NCBI GenBank assembly: GCA_005518205.2
Contig: RFFC02000009.1
Coordinates: forward strand, 124,001-188,000
DNA from: Hormoscilla sp. GUM202
GTDB lineage: Bacteria > Cyanobacteriota > Cyanobacteriia > Cyanobacteriales > Desertifilaceae
DNA length: 64,000 nucleotides
Reading direction: 5' to 3'
Positions 63,331-64,000 of the stretch are shown here, in pieces. Under the pieces are notes generated by a model. The model saw only the letters and a list, made by a program, of their open reading frames with translations, made no database searches and was not told the origin of the DNA. The position numbers and the translations under genes were made by a program. Position 1 is the stretch's first letter, and each line of letters starts with the position of its first letter.

Positions 63331-63759
63331 CTAGCGCCGTGGCCCAATTTGATGGCTTAGTTGTTCGATCCAGGAATCTATTCTCTCTCTTCCGGTCTTC
63401 ACAAAGAAGCTAATCACATCTGGTTGCAGATTTTGTTCTATCTCGTCAACCCCAAACTCGATGAAATAACGCTCGATCGCCCACCATCTATCGAAAACTG
63501 CTAAACTAATCTGATGAGATTGTAAAATCTTGGAGTAGAGATCTCCCGATAAATAACCTGACATTAAATTAGCGAGAAACAGCAGTTTTACTTCGGCAAT
63601 GTCATCACCTGTACGAGATTTACTTTCACTAACTTCCTCATGAGTCCAGAGTACAGTCTCCAATATAAGTTCTGCCCGATCGGGTTCTATATCTAGAGTC
63701 TTCAACCTTTCTTTGAGGTATGAATTTGGTTTGATTAGGTAGTAGCCTGGTATCAGCAT
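63331..63759 (-). CDS. Hypothetical protein downstream of the DUF4276 stub
   Basis: 142 residues: MLIPGYYLIKPNSYLKERL, then DDIAEVKLLFLANLMSGYLSGDLYSK, WWAIERYFIEFGVDEIEQN. I do not recognise it. The ATG lies inside the last codons of the DUF4276 remnant in another phase, so it could be coupled to it or be a fusion created by deletion. Confidence 0.55.
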   Translation of the reverse strand: MLIPGYYLIKPNSYLKERLKTLDIEPDRAELILETVLWTHEEVSESKSRTGDDIAEVKLLFLANLMSGYLSGDLYSKILQSHQISLAVFDRWWAIERYFIEFGVDEIEQNLQPDVISFFVKTGRERIDSWIEQLSHQIGPRR

Positions 63760-63812
63760 CGTTCCTTAGTTTCTTCCGTTTCTCCTTCTACGACTACCAA
63801 CAATCTAACCAT
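63753..63812 (-). pseudogene. DUF4276 N-terminal stub
   Basis: Twenty codons reading MVRLLVVVEGETEETKERC then TGA. The first 15 are the standard opening of DUF4276, a TOPRIM-like family that usually follows an ATPase gene of this type. The rest of the protein is missing. Confidence 0.65.
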
Positions 63813-63813
63813 G

Positions 63814-64000
63814 TTAAGGTCTGCCACCAAATTGATTTTTTTCCCAAAGTTGTCCCAAGCTATAGTCTTCCAGCCATGATTTTAACTCACTAGATTGCAA
63901 GCGGGTGAGAGTTGTGGCCCCATCTTCTAATTCTGTTACCAAAATATCTTCTGGTTCAAAATGATCGAGAAGCAGGGGTGATTGTGTAGAAATAATAATC
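63814..64000 (-). CDS. AAA-family (OLD-like) ATPase, C-terminal end
   Basis: The frame enters from the right edge: IIISTQSPLLLDHFEPEDILV, then TLTRLQSSELKSWLEDYSLGQLWEKNQFGGRP and TAA. STQSP is the switch region of AAA15/AAA21-like ATPases; the tail is highly characteristic. The family is associated with nuclease-linked genome defence. Most of the gene lies outside. Confidence 0.8.
   Translation of the reverse strand, partial: IIISTQSPLLLDHFEPEDILVTELEDGATTLTRLQSSELKSWLEDYSLGQLWEKNQFGGRP

Overview
The window reads as the chromosome of a filamentous, non-heterocystous cyanobacterium of the Oscillatoriales type. Evidence: GCGATCGC (HIP1) sites throughout, a KaiB-like sensor kinase SasA, a fraC-fraD-fraE filament-integrity set, ComFB and DUF4327 genes, DUF4351 and J-domain proteins of cyanobacterial style, and abundant short palindromic repeats. 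I cannot name the species.

Layout. 1-5.8 kb: an MscS channel (runs off the left edge), an FHA gene cut by an IS630 element, two abutting pseudogene fragments (Ser/Thr kinase, Cache sensor) and a DUF2079 membrane protein. 6-10.5 kb: sasA, tRNA-Glu, a PLD-like protein and a broken ABC1/UbiB kinase. 10.5-15.2 kb: a repeat-rich graveyard holding an IS5 scrap and a decayed lipopeptide NRPS (FAAL start, carrier, heterocyclization domain). 15.2-22 kb: DUF4351 protein, nucleotidyltransferase, then a VWA / PP2C phosphatase / protein kinase-WD40 signalling set. 22-29.3 kb: FGGY sugar kinase, RTX protein, a partial tandem duplication of kinase plus pcrA 3' end, DUF4327 gene and intact pcrA. 29.3-33 kb: repeats, a VapC toxin-antitoxin pair and three further antitoxin copies in stages of decay. 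33-37.7 kb: larE, fraE, fraD, fraC, a double-domain cob(I)yrinate adenosyltransferase and msrB. 38.2-39.6 kb: comFB destroyed by an IS982 element and point lesions. 40.2-46.1 kb: a 1984-residue secreted protein with six virtually identical spondin-like repeats. 46.3-52 kb: DUF5678-retropepsin fusion, a sorbosone-dehydrogenase-like pseudogene, mobA, a Calx-beta surface protein and tRNA-Gly. 52.5-64 kb: WecG-type glycosyltransferase, TnpB remnant, GNAT, CPBP protease, acylphosphatase, aminotransferase, J-domain, VOC, SpoIID-like protein, rnz, an Imm30-like protein and an ATPase next to a DUF4276 stub.

Two themes stand out. First, at least a dozen genes are broken, by IS insertion, frameshift, nonsense or deletion, including comFB, UbiB-like, NRPS, FHA, sugar kinase copy 2 and several antitoxins. 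Second, families of short palindromic repeats (18-60 bp) lie between genes and also inside open reading frames, often in frame (DUF2079 protein, acylphosphatase, Calx-beta protein, sorbosone-dehydrogenase-like protein). One family keeps its palindromic core by paired base changes at four loci, which points to a selected hairpin. Family assignments come from reading motifs by eye; no database search was run.
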